Assembly (NCBI GenBank): GCA_002319075.1
Contig: NVQB01000001.1
Span: 1,736,001 to 1,800,000, forward strand
Direction of reading: 5' to 3'
DNA from: Sphingobacteriaceae bacterium
Lineage (GTDB): Bacteria; Bacteroidota; Bacteroidia; B-17B0; Aurantibacillaceae
Length of the DNA stretch: 64,000 bases
The position numbers and the translations under genes were made by a program. The notes beneath the pieces were generated by a model. It had not been told where the DNA came from and did not search any database. It saw only the letters and a list, made by a program, of their open reading frames with translations. Positions 19,649 through 27,705 of the stretch are shown here, in pieces (position 1 is the stretch's first letter; each line of letters opens with the position of its first letter).

Positions 19649-20206
19649 ATGCAAAAAGCCCATACCTGTAAAAACTGCGGAAAAGAACATGCTGACTGGC
19701 CTGCCCTAACTTATGATTCACCAACGGCTTATAATGTGCTACCTCAAAACGTGAAAGAGAGAATTGGCGATTTAGAAAGCGATTTTTGTGTGGTGAGTCA
19801 CGAAGAACAAACAGATCGTTTTATTCGCGTGGTTCTGCTTCAAAAAGTAATCGATCATTGTGAAGACCTGCACTATGGTTTATGGGTTTCGCTCAGCGAA
19901 AAAAGCTTTTCAGATTATTCTGACAATTTTCATAACGAAGATCATGAGACAGAATATTTCGGTTGGCTTAGCAATGATTTACCGGATTACGATTTTGAAA
20001 AGAGTATTCCAACTACTGTTTACACAAAAAAAGGAAACCAAAGACCAGAAATTATTCCGCACAAAGATTTTGACCATCCTTTTGTACACGATTATTACGA
20101 CGGTATTACAAAGAAGGAAGCGGAAAAACGTATTAACGATATGCTAAACCTCAAGGCAAGTCGTGAAGAAACATCAAGTACTAAACCTTGGTGGAAGTTT
20201 TGGTAG
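19649..20206 (+). CDS. DUF2199 domain-containing protein
   Basis: 185 residues. The N-terminus has CKNCGKEHADWPALTYDSP with a CxxC, then FCVVSHEEQTDRFIRVVL and LHYGLWVSLSEKSF, the conserved blocks of DUF2199. The C-terminus ends KPWWKFW. The family is cytoplasmic and of unknown function; the two cysteines may bind zinc with another site. It lies between the symE repeat and the broken ORF6N gene, with no clear operon partner. Confidence 0.88.
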   Translation: MQKAHTCKNCGKEHADWPALTYDSPTAYNVLPQNVKERIGDLESDFCVVSHEEQTDRFIRVVLLQKVIDHCEDLHYGLWVSLSEKSFSDYSDNFHNEDHETEYFGWLSNDLPDYDFEKSIPTTVYTKKGNQRPEIIPHKDFDHPFVHDYYDGITKKEAEKRINDMLNLKASREETSSTKPWWKFW

Positions 20207-20353
20207 GTATTTTCAAAATGCTACAATCTGTGGCAATACACTTTCCAATTTTGACCTACTTTTATTCCGGCAATCGCTTTACCGGTTTATACCACACTCA
20301 ACATTTCATCAATCCTCCCAGGGTTGCGCCGCATAATAATCCTAAAATAAATT

Positions 20354-20948
20354 ATGGAAACAAAGAACCTTCTCGACTCTCCCGAAACACGTTCAGGACA
20401 GGCTGCTCTAAGTGACAATTTGCCTGATGAAACGGTGATGAATAAAATTTATTACATAAGGAGTCAAAAAGTTATGTTGGATAAAGACCTTGCTAATCTC
20501 TATGAAGTCTCAACCGGTCGGTTAAATGAACAGGTAAAACGTAATATTAAACGTTTTCCCTCTGATTTTATGTTCCAACTTACTGAGAATGAGTTTGGAA
20601 GTTTGATATCGCAAATTGCGATATCAAAAAGAGGGGGAACACGAAAATTACCCCTTGCATTCACAGAACAAGGCATTGCCATGGCTTTCTGGTCTACTTA
20701 ATAGTGAGAGAGCTATCGCGGTAAACATATCAATAATGCGGGCCTTCATTAAAATGCGCCAAGCGCTTTTAGATAACACAGAATTGAGGTTGGCCCACGA
20801 CCAAATCCGTCAGAAAACAGATAATAATAATACTAAGAATATTGAATTAGTGTTTCAGTATTTGGATGAATTACTCGATAAAAAAGAGAATCCATGAGCA
20901 AGAGAACAGATCGGCTATCCAAAGCCTGATAAAAAAAGCGTTGAATGA
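20354..20948 (+). pseudogene. ORF6N-domain protein, broken by a frameshift and an in-frame stop
   Basis: The first frame (20354-20701) encodes an ORF6N DNA-binding domain: MNKIYYIRSQKVMLDKDLA, LYEVSTGRLNEQVKRNIKRF, and LAFTEQGIAM. The family continues as LSGLLNSERAIAVNI, which is found in the +1 frame from about 20685, so one extra G at 20683-20684 breaks the gene. The second frame ends at a TGA (20895-20897), but family-like sequence REQIGYPKPDKKS continues in frame to a second stop at 20948, which suggests a second lesion. ORF6N proteins are typical of phages and mobile elements. A sequencing error could explain the first lesion. Confidence 0.8.
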
Positions 20949-21069
20949 AATAAATTTGACTCTTGATAATCCAACCAGGAATATGAAGTTGTTTAAGAAA
21001 CCATTTTGGCACCTCCAACTATACCGATAAATTCGCTTAAGTAGGATATCCGAAACGTGAAAGATTTAT

Positions 21070-21726
21070 TTATTTCCCGTGCCTGGAGTGCTTATCGCTC
21101 TTGCCGTAAGTTTTTCTTGTATCGACAATTTTTCCAGTTTCCAGGTCTAAGTAGATGCAGCCGAATACAGGATCGTTGAACACACCCGGAAAATCACTGT
21201 TTTCACTAAGAAGAATAGAATTGTCGATAAGCTCGCGGATTTTGTATTTTTCATCCAGCGTAAATGTTTGTTTAATGAGTTTATCATTCTCTACTGAAAA
21301 TTTCAAAATAAATCCGCGTCGATCGTCATCCGCGCTATTGGTTGTCGAAACAATCCATATTACACCGTCATCTAAAACTCTTAGTTGAGGAGTGTCTTGA
21401 ATTTTTGAAACAGGTGAACTGAAATCTATTTTATGCAATGATTTATTTGAAATGCTATCGTAGACTTCCAAAAAATATCCGAAATGTGTTTTACCGTTAC
21501 CGGCATTCTGATCGTGAACCGACTTGTCACGATTACCTTTAGAACCCGTCTTTTCACTTAAAATAATACATCTCTTTTGACCATTCAAATCAACATGCAT
21601 GTAATCTATAACCGATTCAGTCGCGAAAAAATTCATGAGCAACCAAACGGCAGGAATCATTAAAATAAAAACAGATACCGCGATGATTGTACTTTTTCTA
21701 CTTTTCTTTTTTTCTTCCGCTGACAT
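21070..21726 (-). CDS. Membrane-anchored protein of unknown function
   Basis: 218 residues with a basic N-terminus and one membrane segment (TIIAVSVFILMIPAVWLLMN, about 13-32). The exported part (about 185 residues) is beta-rich and includes LRVLDDGVIWIVSTTNSADD and GCIYLDLETGKIVDT, like a small propeller-type or sensor domain. I do not recognise the family. A separate transcript of its own is likely because the next gene on the strand (21838) is 111 bases upstream. Confidence 0.65.
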   Translation of the reverse strand: MSAEEKKKSRKSTIIAVSVFILMIPAVWLLMNFFATESVIDYMHVDLNGQKRCIILSEKTGSKGNRDKSVHDQNAGNGKTHFGYFLEVYDSISNKSLHKIDFSSPVSKIQDTPQLRVLDDGVIWIVSTTNSADDDRRGFILKFSVENDKLIKQTFTLDEKYKIRELIDNSILLSENSDFPGVFNDPVFGCIYLDLETGKIVDTRKTYGKSDKHSRHGK

Positions 21727-21837
21727 GATCTAACGTTTTAATTTTTTATTTGCATTCTGATCAAATGTAATAAATTCAACTTATTTTGGGGGTTAACAGT
21801 ATAAACTTTCACATCAGAATTCGTCATAAACATGCAT

Positions 21838-22179
21838 TTATTCAGAACCCGACTGTTTACGTGATCGAAACAGAACTCGTATAAATGAAATCACTCCCAC
21901 TACAAAACAAAACAAAGGACCAATAAACTCGATTTCCAAACCCCAACGGGCTATCATATCAAGGCAAGGGTATCCAACCAACAGACATACTATAGCCGTT
22001 GCTATGCGCAGCTCTTTTCGTTTAGGATCCATGATTAAGACTGCTGATCCGAAAACTCCTGCCAGCACACCAGCCATTGCATAAAGATTGTAAATTAGGG
22101 CAAGACCATCTAACGCGTCGGCTGATGCACAAAAAGGAACAAGAATGATTGTAAGAATGAGAATAATTCTTTTGATCAT
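21838..22179 (-). CDS. Small integral membrane protein
   Basis: 113 residues with an N-terminal signal-like segment (IILILTIILVPFCASA) and three further hydrophobic stretches (YNLYAMAGVLAGVFGSAVLI, IATAIVCLLVGYPCL, IGPLFCFVVGVISFIRVLF), ending in a basic tail. It lies 24 bases after the HxlR gene on the same strand, so it may be co-transcribed and redox-responsive. No named family is recognised. Confidence 0.65.
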   Translation of the reverse strand: MIKRIILILTIILVPFCASADALDGLALIYNLYAMAGVLAGVFGSAVLIMDPKRKELRIATAIVCLLVGYPCLDMIARWGLEIEFIGPLFCFVVGVISFIRVLFRSRKQSGSE

Positions 22180-22203
22180 AAACTGCTTCTCAATTTAAAA
22201 AAT

Positions 22204-22545
22204 TTACTTTCCTAAAACTTCTTTTCGAAAATGTGTCCCCCAGGTTAATACCTCATCTAACATCTTTTTCATAGAGCGTCCAAGTGGTGTAAGAGAATAT
22301 TCTACGGTTACAGGCATACTGTCGTAAAGCGTTCGCGTAATAATTTTATTTTCTTCTAAGGCTTTCAGTTCTTGTGAGAGCATCTTGGGCGAAATATCAA
22401 CGATATCCCTCTGAAGTTCCCCAAAACGTTTATTACCGAAAGTAAGCGCCAGAACAATTGGCAGTCGCCATTTACCTTGTATTACTTCTAATGCATCTCT
22501 CGAAATCATTAATTTCTGCTGACACATAGTTTCTTTCTGATTCAT
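22204..22545 (-). CDS. HxlR-family winged-helix transcriptional regulator
   Basis: 113 residues in the HxlR pattern: IQGKWRLPIVLALTFGNKRFGEL, DISPKMLSQELKALEENKII, then VEYSLTPLGRSMKKML. The N-terminal Cys8 (ETMCQQKL) is where several HxlR regulators such as HypR and YodB sense quinones or oxidants. It is divergent from the YceI gene, with a phased array of half-sites between them that is the likely operator. The membrane-protein gene at 21838 follows closely. Confidence 0.92.
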   Translation of the reverse strand: MNQKETMCQQKLMISRDALEVIQGKWRLPIVLALTFGNKRFGELQRDIVDISPKMLSQELKALEENKIITRTLYDSMPVTVEYSLTPLGRSMKKMLDEVLTWGTHFRKEVLGK

Positions 22546-22564
22546 TAGTGGAAGGTTTTTAAAC

Positions 22565-22614
22565 TTACCCCGAGGTAACTACTTACCAATAGGTAACTAC
22601 TATACTTTAGGTAG
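22565..22614. promoter_or_regulatory. Phased TTACC/GGTAA half-site array between hxlR-like and yceI-like genes
   Basis: TTACC at 22565, GGTAA at 22574, TTACC at 22583 and GGTAA at 22592 start exactly 9 bp apart with 4-bp spacers. Weaker copies continue in phase (TATAC at 22601, GGTAG at 22610). It starts 20 bases from the HxlR start codon and ends 11 bases before the yceI -7 box, so it covers both promoters. An ACTAC (22596-22600) / GTAGT (22611-22615) inverted repeat overlaps it. Confidence 0.75.
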
Positions 22615-22624
22615 TAAAGTTAAG

Positions 22625-22632
22625 TAATTTTG
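22625..22632 (+). promoter_or_regulatory. -7 box of the YceI gene
   Basis: TAATTTTG matches TAnnTTTG and lies 24 bases before the ATG at 22657. The region where a -33 element should be is occupied by the half-site array, consistent with repression by the HxlR protein. Confidence 0.5.
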
Positions 22633-22656
22633 TTCCATAAATAAATTAAAAATATC

Positions 22657-23217
22657 ATGGCAACTAAAACAACCTGGGTTATTGACCCAACACATTCTGA
22701 AGTCTTTTTTAAGATCAAACACCTTGTTATATCTACCGTAACCGGCGCGTTCAAAAAATTTGATGGTAAGGCTGTTACGCAAGAAGATGGATTTAACAAC
22801 GCTAAAGTGTATTTTACAATGGACGTTAAAAGCATAGATACCAATCAGGCTCAACGTGATGCTCATCTGCAGGACGGCGACTTTTTTATGGCCGATCAGT
22901 ATCCGCAAATCATTTTTGAGTCGACATCCTTTTCAAAACTAAGCGGCAGCGATTATAAAATGGTTGGAAACTTAACCTTGAGAGGAGTTACCAGATCTGT
23001 TGAATTACATGTAGAATATGGAGGCTCTGAAAAAGACGGCCAGGGCAATTTAAAACATGGCTTTGAAGTTACCGGTACTATTAACCGAAAAGAATTTGGT
23101 ATGACCTGGAATAAAATCACCGACACTGGTGGACTCGGCTTAGGTGAGGATATAAAACTTAGTGCAAATATTCAGGTTGGAAAATTAGTGGAAGAGTCAG
23201 CAGAACTAAAAGCTTAA
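22657..23217 (+). CDS. YceI-family lipid-binding protein
   Basis: 186 residues: WVIDPTHSEVFFKIKHLVIS at the start, then VTGAFKKFDGK, GDFFMADQYPQIIFEST and VGNLTLRGVTRSVEL, all YceI hallmarks. The family forms a lipocalin-like barrel that binds polyisoprenoids or fatty acids. No signal peptide is present, so this copy appears cytoplasmic. It is probably controlled by the divergent HxlR regulator, an arrangement common in Bacteroidota for YceI genes induced by oxidant or quinone stress. Confidence 0.92.
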   Translation: MATKTTWVIDPTHSEVFFKIKHLVISTVTGAFKKFDGKAVTQEDGFNNAKVYFTMDVKSIDTNQAQRDAHLQDGDFFMADQYPQIIFESTSFSKLSGSDYKMVGNLTLRGVTRSVELHVEYGGSEKDGQGNLKHGFEVTGTINRKEFGMTWNKITDTGGLGLGEDIKLSANIQVGKLVEESAELKA

Positions 23218-23290
23218 TGCCCGGTTAAAACTTTAGAGATCATTCTCTAAACACATGTGTTTAATCTATCACAAAGTAGATCCTAAAAAT

Positions 23291-23316
23291 GAGGGGCCAA
23301 ATGGCTCCTCTATTTT
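23291..23316 (+). terminator. Probable terminator after the YceI gene
   Basis: GAGGGGCC (23291-23298) pairs with GGCTCCTC (23303-23310) with one G-T wobble and a 4-nt loop, followed by TATTTTATT. Confidence 0.65.
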
Positions 23317-23453
23317 ATTCTGCTATCCCGTTAGCTCTTTCAGGTCAGATAACAAAAAAGATGGTGTCTAAACTGCACCTTTAAATTGTCTGATTTGCCC
23401 ATCTTAAAACTTGATTTACCAGTGTAAATTCGTTTATCAATTGGATCTGATCT

Positions 23454-23882
23454 ATGAAACGAGAAAATTATACTTACAGTTTTGAAACTTCTAAAACTGC
23501 ACACGAAGTATACGAATTGCTGCTTGACATTAAAAAATGGTGGTCGGGATTATACGAGGAGATTATTGCTGGAAAAAGTAAAAAACCCGGAGATGAATTT
23601 AATTTCAAAGCTGGGGGTGGCATGCACGATACAACTCAAAAACTTGTTGAATTAATTCCCGATAAAAAAATTGTATGGCTGGTTACAAAAAGTCAGCTCA
23701 GTTTTTTAAGTGATCCTTCAGAATGGACAAATACAAAACTCTGTTTTGATATTGAACCGAAAGGAAATAAAACAAGAGTAACATTCACTCACGAAGGTTT
23801 AACCCCGCAAATTGAATGTTACACTAATTGTTCAACCGCCTGGACAGGATACCTCGATAATCTTAACAAAGCGTTAAAATAA
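23454..23882 (+). CDS. SRPBCC (AHSA1-like) ligand-binding family protein
   Basis: 142 residues in the START-like pattern: TYSFETSKTAHEVYELLLDI, KKWWSGLYEE, then PGDEFNFKAGGGMHDT and the C-terminal TRVTFTHEGLTP and WTGYLDNLNKALK. AHSA1-type proteins have a hydrophobic cavity and often act as ligand-binding or stress-related cytoplasmic proteins. Ligand unknown. It has no clear operon partners. Confidence 0.85.
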   Translation: MKRENYTYSFETSKTAHEVYELLLDIKKWWSGLYEEIIAGKSKKPGDEFNFKAGGGMHDTTQKLVELIPDKKIVWLVTKSQLSFLSDPSEWTNTKLCFDIEPKGNKTRVTFTHEGLTPQIECYTNCSTAWTGYLDNLNKALK

Positions 23883-23910
23883 TATTCCAAAAGACTGGCG
23901 AAAGTAAAAC

Positions 23911-24126
23911 TTAAGCGACTTTCTTTCTGCTCACAAAAAAGGCACCCACTCCTGCAACCAGAAGTACAACACCAATAATTGGCGACCAGCTTACTGGGTG
24001 ATTTTCTGTTTTATTGATTTCTAATTTTCCAAGGTCAACCACTTTTTCTTTGGTTGCAAAATTTACCCCTGTAATGATCATCATAATTGCGCCTGCAACG
24101 ATGAGAACAACTGCTAATGCTTTCAT
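23911..24126 (-). CDS. Small DUF3185-like two-TM membrane protein
   Basis: 71 residues with two hydrophobic segments (LAVVLIVAGAIMMIITGV and IIGVVLLVAGVGAFFVS) around a charged middle (KEKVVDLGKLEINKTEN) and a basic C-terminus, the layout of DUF3185-type proteins. Function unknown. It is convergent with the SRPBCC gene. Confidence 0.7.
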   Translation of the reverse strand: MKALAVVLIVAGAIMMIITGVNFATKEKVVDLGKLEINKTENHPVSWSPIIGVVLLVAGVGAFFVSRKKVA

Positions 24127-24195
24127 AATATAGTTTTAGCGGTATGCTTCAAAACCGATGCCAGCGAGGTGTAATTGTAGATTATTAATCCGCAT

Positions 24196-25254
24196 TTACA
24201 GATTTGTGTCGCCCCAATCCTTTCCAGTAATCTCCGTCACGTCTTTCACCAGATTTAAATATTTTTCTGGGGCAGAAGTGCAATCTCCCATAGTAACTAT
24301 AAGCAGATCAAATTCTGGAACCAGGATGAGATGATTATTATTAAACCCACAAGCATTAAAAAACTTTATTTTTTTGCCTGAATTCAGTTTATAGCAATCA
24401 TTTATCCACCACATATAACCATAGCCATTTATATCGAGGTAATCATTTATCCGACTATAATTTTTGAAAGACATATTAATCCAATTACTCTGCAAAATTT
24501 GTTGCCCTTTCCATACTCCGTTTTGCAGATAAAGCATTCCTAATTTCGCAAGATCGTCAAGACAAAGGTAAAGTCCACCTGATGTATTTGTCCTCCCATT
24601 TTTGTAATTACTCCATTTATAATTTGTTATTTCCAAAGGTTTGAATAAAACGTCATCAGCATAGTGCGCAAAAGATTTGCCGGTTGCTCTAAAAATAATT
24701 TCCGACAGCAAAGCTGCATTCGCGCTCGCATAGTTAAACTGCTTCTTGTCACTTATTTTCCTTGAAAAAATATAGTCATACAAATTTTCAGCGGCGTACA
24801 TCTGATAAGTTGGGTTCAAAAATTCAGGGTGTTTATCCTCCGCCCATTCGATCCCCGAACTCATTGTTAAAAGGTCTTCCAAGGTGAGGCATTGCCACCC
24901 CTTTCTCAGTTTATTTTTATATTCCGGAAAAAAATCGAGAATCTTCTGGTTTACATCTTTCAGATCTTTGCGGCTAATTGCTATCCCAATAACCAATGCT
25001 GAAATGCTTTTTGTAATAGATTCTACAGATTGTGGGGAAGAGGATATAGAAGCCATTCTATACAGGACTCGTCCTTTTTTTTGAATGCTGCAAGCCTTCA
25101 TAGAGCCATAATGACCCGACTTAAAGCGGGCAATTATATAGTTTGAAAATTTCTCTTTAGTTACAGACTCCAAATCTTTACCTGGTTTAGAAATCAGAAA
25201 GCCATTTGAAAAACAGAAGATAAAAGCTACACTAAAAAATAGAATTACTTTCAT
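24196..25254 (-). CDS. Class C beta-lactamase-like serine hydrolase
   Basis: 352 residues with a signal peptide (MKVILFFSVAFIFCFSNG). The catalytic SxxK is SITK (79-82). The second motif is Tyr-Ala-Ser in FNYASANAALL rather than the usual YxN. DLAKLGMLYLQNG and the late YGYMWWIND and HLILVPEFDLLIVTMGD blocks match the family of penicillin-binding-protein and esterase relatives. It is probably periplasmic. A true lactamase role is unlikely to be decided by sequence; such proteins include D-Ala peptidases and esterases. Confidence 0.88.
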   Translation of the reverse strand: MKVILFFSVAFIFCFSNGFLISKPGKDLESVTKEKFSNYIIARFKSGHYGSMKACSIQKKGRVLYRMASISSSPQSVESITKSISALVIGIAISRKDLKDVNQKILDFFPEYKNKLRKGWQCLTLEDLLTMSSGIEWAEDKHPEFLNPTYQMYAAENLYDYIFSRKISDKKQFNYASANAALLSEIIFRATGKSFAHYADDVLFKPLEITNYKWSNYKNGRTNTSGGLYLCLDDLAKLGMLYLQNGVWKGQQILQSNWINMSFKNYSRINDYLDINGYGYMWWINDCYKLNSGKKIKFFNACGFNNNHLILVPEFDLLIVTMGDCTSAPEKYLNLVKDVTEITGKDWGDTNL

Positions 25255-25354
25255 GGGTGTTGGGATTTTTATCTAAGATTGTGTCTTAAATAAAAAAAAG
25301 GCCCATGGACTTTTTATCTGGCTTAAGTTTTTAGATAATCGGTCTTCTTAAAAT

Positions 25355-25858
25355 TTAACCCAGTCTCTTCTCGTAGCAATAAAAACGTAGATTAGGACGA
25401 TAACTCAAGTCGATTTCCCCTGCAAACGTATATCCCATTTTGGGAAACAGTTTTTGAGTGGCGGTATTCATGCTATTCGTATCCACTCTTAAAGTTTTAA
25501 TGTTTCTGCGGATCGCTTCGTCTTCTGCTTTTTGTAAAAGCGCTTCGGCAATTCCTTTTCCACGATGATGTATACTCACAGCTAAACGATGCGTTACTAT
25601 TGCTACTTCAGAGAGGTCCCAACCTACTTGTGCATACTCGGGATCCTGGTCTGTAGTAATGGCTGAGACACCAACAATTTTTTCATGCATAACAGCAACC
25701 CAAAGTTTATCATGTACTACATCGTCCGAGAATTTTTCCGGATTAGGATAATGATCGTCCCACTGAAAATTTCCAGAAGCATTCATGAGCGGAACGAGTT
25801 CTCTTACCATTACCATAATCTCGGGAATATCGCTGAGTGTAGCGAGACGTATAAGCAT
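25355..25858 (-). CDS. GNAT-family N-acetyltransferase
   Basis: About 167 residues from the ATG at 25858: MLIRLATLSDIPEIMVMVRE, then AVMHEKIVGVSAI, HRLAVSIHHRGKGIAEALL (acetyl-CoA binding R/Q-x-x-G-x-G/A loop) and TNSMNTATQKLFPKMGY. An open frame extends upstream to 26020, but it adds 54 residues with a membrane-like stretch that does not fit GNAT proteins, and a TAAATTTG box lies just upstream of 25858. Substrate unknown. Confidence 0.85.
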   Translation of the reverse strand: MLIRLATLSDIPEIMVMVRELVPLMNASGNFQWDDHYPNPEKFSDDVVHDKLWVAVMHEKIVGVSAITTDQDPEYAQVGWDLSEVAIVTHRLAVSIHHRGKGIAEALLQKAEDEAIRRNIKTLRVDTNSMNTATQKLFPKMGYTFAGEIDLSYRPNLRFYCYEKRLG

Positions 25859-25875
25859 AACAAAATATTTAAAAG

Positions 25876-25883
25876 CAAATTTA
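25876..25883 (-). promoter_or_regulatory. -7 box of the GNAT gene
   Basis: On the minus strand TAAATTTG (25883 to 25876) matches TAnnTTTG and lies 17 bases before the ATG at 25858. Its position inside the longer frame supports the downstream start. Confidence 0.5.
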
Positions 25884-26022
25884 TAAATAAGTACGACTGC
25901 AAAAAAGAGCCCTGCACCAAATAAAAAATTTGTCGTTGATTTCTCCAATCTTCTCTTTGTTTGATACAATCTTCGCATCTTTAAATAATCTAGCTTTGTT
26001 ATACATATAACCCCAGGCAATA

Positions 26023-26859
26023 ATGAAATCTATACTCCATTCCTTTCCACTCCTAGCCACTTTATTTTTGTGGTGTAGTACGTGTCATAGTCAGTTTTTA
26101 AGTGAGAATTTTAATACCGGTATTCCTGCAAGCTGGACACAAAGTGCCACGGCCACCTGGAGTCTCAGCAATCTGGGCACCTCTGGTAGCGGTTGCATTG
26201 TTACCGAAGAAAACACTACCAATACCGTTATCGTTTCAATTTTTACACCAAGCATGGATCTAAGCGCTGTTACAAATCTTACTATTTCGTTTCAAGGGGC
26301 GGTTGTGAAAAACAATTTTGTCTGTCCCAATATAGTACTGTATTCTGAAACCGGTAGTGGACGGCAATTTTTATCTCGCTGGGGAAGTGGGTTTACCAGC
26401 AATACCACGCATACCATAAGTGAAGGTTTTGATTCGCAACCTCCCCTCGAATCATCGGCAATTTTTTGGGAAACGTGCACGCACACGCTCTCCGCTATCA
26501 ACGGAAATGTGGTACGTTTTATCTTAGAGGCAGAGTTTGTAAATGGAGGGTATGTATTGCTTGACGACATTACAGTTAATGGCGTTGCCGCTACAACAAC
26601 CTCATTATTTTCAGCTGCCCCACACATCCACGTTAATCTGTTTCCAAATCCCACCGCTACGAAAAAAATAACGCTTGACGGAACCGATTATACAGCCATC
26701 TATGTTTTTGACAATGCCGGAAAAATAGTATCCCCTGAGTATCATAAAAGAGAAACTTCTACAGATGTGATGCTAACAGATTTCCCGGCTGGCACGTATT
26801 ATTTGAAAGCTGTTACCACAAAAAAAACCAGCATCACTAAAAAGCTTGTGGTAGAATAA
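26023..26859 (+). CDS. T9SS-secreted protein with type A C-terminal sorting domain
   Basis: 278 residues. It has a signal peptide (ending CSTCHSQ), an extracellular beta-sandwich-like region starting FLSENFNTGIPASWTQ as in choice-of-anchor J-like domains, and a C-terminal domain of about 75 residues: VNLFPNPTATKKITL, IYVFDNAGKIV, and FPAGTYYLKAVT...KKLVVE, the type A T9SS sorting pattern. The enzyme or adhesion role is not visible. It is divergent from the GNAT gene. Confidence 0.85.
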   Translation: MKSILHSFPLLATLFLWCSTCHSQFLSENFNTGIPASWTQSATATWSLSNLGTSGSGCIVTEENTTNTVIVSIFTPSMDLSAVTNLTISFQGAVVKNNFVCPNIVLYSETGSGRQFLSRWGSGFTSNTTHTISEGFDSQPPLESSAIFWETCTHTLSAINGNVVRFILEAEFVNGGYVLLDDITVNGVAATTTSLFSAAPHIHVNLFPNPTATKKITLDGTDYTAIYVFDNAGKIVSPEYHKRETSTDVMLTDFPAGTYYLKAVTTKKTSITKKLVVE

Positions 26860-27021
26860 AAAACTCTTCAGGTAATCATCGTACTGCTATTTTAAGAATA
26901 AATACCATTCGAAAAATCCCGGTATAGCCCTCGATTTTAGGTGCTTCTGCAGTCGCCCTACCCTCAGAACTCTTATGGTACAAAATTTGAATAGTTAATC
27001 ATAACTAGTACATTTAGAGTT

Positions 27022-27435
27022 ATGAAAAGAGTATTTGCCATTATTATAGGAGTTGCAGCGGGTTTTGCCATCGTCTTTATTGGCGATTCTACCACTCATG
27101 CGTTAAGTCCTTTACCCCAGGGAATAGACTATACAAACAGGGATGAAATGCGCGCATACATTGGCGGCATTCCCTTATATGTTCTTGTAATTATGGTGAT
27201 CTTTTGGCTGGCTTCTGCTTTTTTAGGAGCAATGCTGGCTTCCCGCCTCCATCGGATTGAATGGAAACGCACCTCTTTGATTACGGGAGGGATTTTAATG
27301 GCAGCTGCTATTTTAAACCTTGCTATGCTCCCGCATCCTGCCTGGATGTGGATTTGCGCACTTGCAGGCTATATTCCTGCCGCTTTACTGGGTGGCTGGT
27401 TAGTTCGACCTAAAACAGTTAAACTACCCTGGTAG
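27022..27435 (+). CDS. Small integral membrane protein, four predicted TM segments
   Basis: 137 residues with hydrophobic segments VFAIIIGVAAGFAIVFIGD, IPLYVLVIMVIFWLASAFLG, TSLITGGILMAAAILNLAML and WMWICALAGYIPAALLGGW. A short polar loop follows the first segment. No named family is recognised. It may be transcribed with the next small gene at 27475. Confidence 0.7.
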   Translation: MKRVFAIIIGVAAGFAIVFIGDSTTHALSPLPQGIDYTNRDEMRAYIGGIPLYVLVIMVIFWLASAFLGAMLASRLHRIEWKRTSLITGGILMAAAILNLAMLPHPAWMWICALAGYIPAALLGGWLVRPKTVKLPW

Positions 27436-27474
27436 AATCGACCATAAAAATTAATTTGCTTACCTTTCGCCTTC

Positions 27475-27702
27475 ATGAAAACTTACAAAAATCTTTCTGG
27501 TAATTCAGGAGTAGTGGCTTACGAAATAGGCAGAACTTTTATTAAAATAAAATTCGAGGGCGAAACCGGCATCTATACTTACGATTACAAGCGTCCTGGC
27601 AAATACGATGTAGAAATCATGAAAACTCTGGCGCAAAAGGGAGAAGGTTTAAGCACATACATCAGTGAGGAAGTCCGGACCAATTTTTCGTCCAAAAAAT
27701 AA
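27475..27702 (+). CDS. KTSC-domain-like small protein
   Basis: 75 residues. The pattern SGVVAYEIGRTFIKIKFEG, then IYTYDYKRPGKYDVEIMKTL, GLSTYISEEVRTNF resembles the KTSC domain (a small domain C-terminal to lysyl-tRNA synthetase in some bacteria and also found alone). The core Y-x-Y and hydrophobic spacing match but I would treat the family assignment as tentative. A TACCTTTC sequence upstream is a near -7 box. Confidence 0.6.
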   Translation: MKTYKNLSGNSGVVAYEIGRTFIKIKFEGETGIYTYDYKRPGKYDVEIMKTLAQKGEGLSTYISEEVRTNFSSKK

Positions 27703-27705
27703 TCA

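Noticed and set aside
19404-19724. 106-residue frame on the minus strand across the 11-bp repeat
   Set aside because: It exists because the repeat has no stop on that strand; it covers parts of two real genes on the other strand and repeats a YTIH-type peptide.
20188-20415. 75-residue frame overlapping the start of the ORF6N gene
   Set aside because: It has no family pattern and overlaps better-supported frames.
25859-26020. N-terminal extension of the GNAT protein
   Set aside because: It adds a hydrophobic segment foreign to GNAT, and a promoter-like box lies within it.
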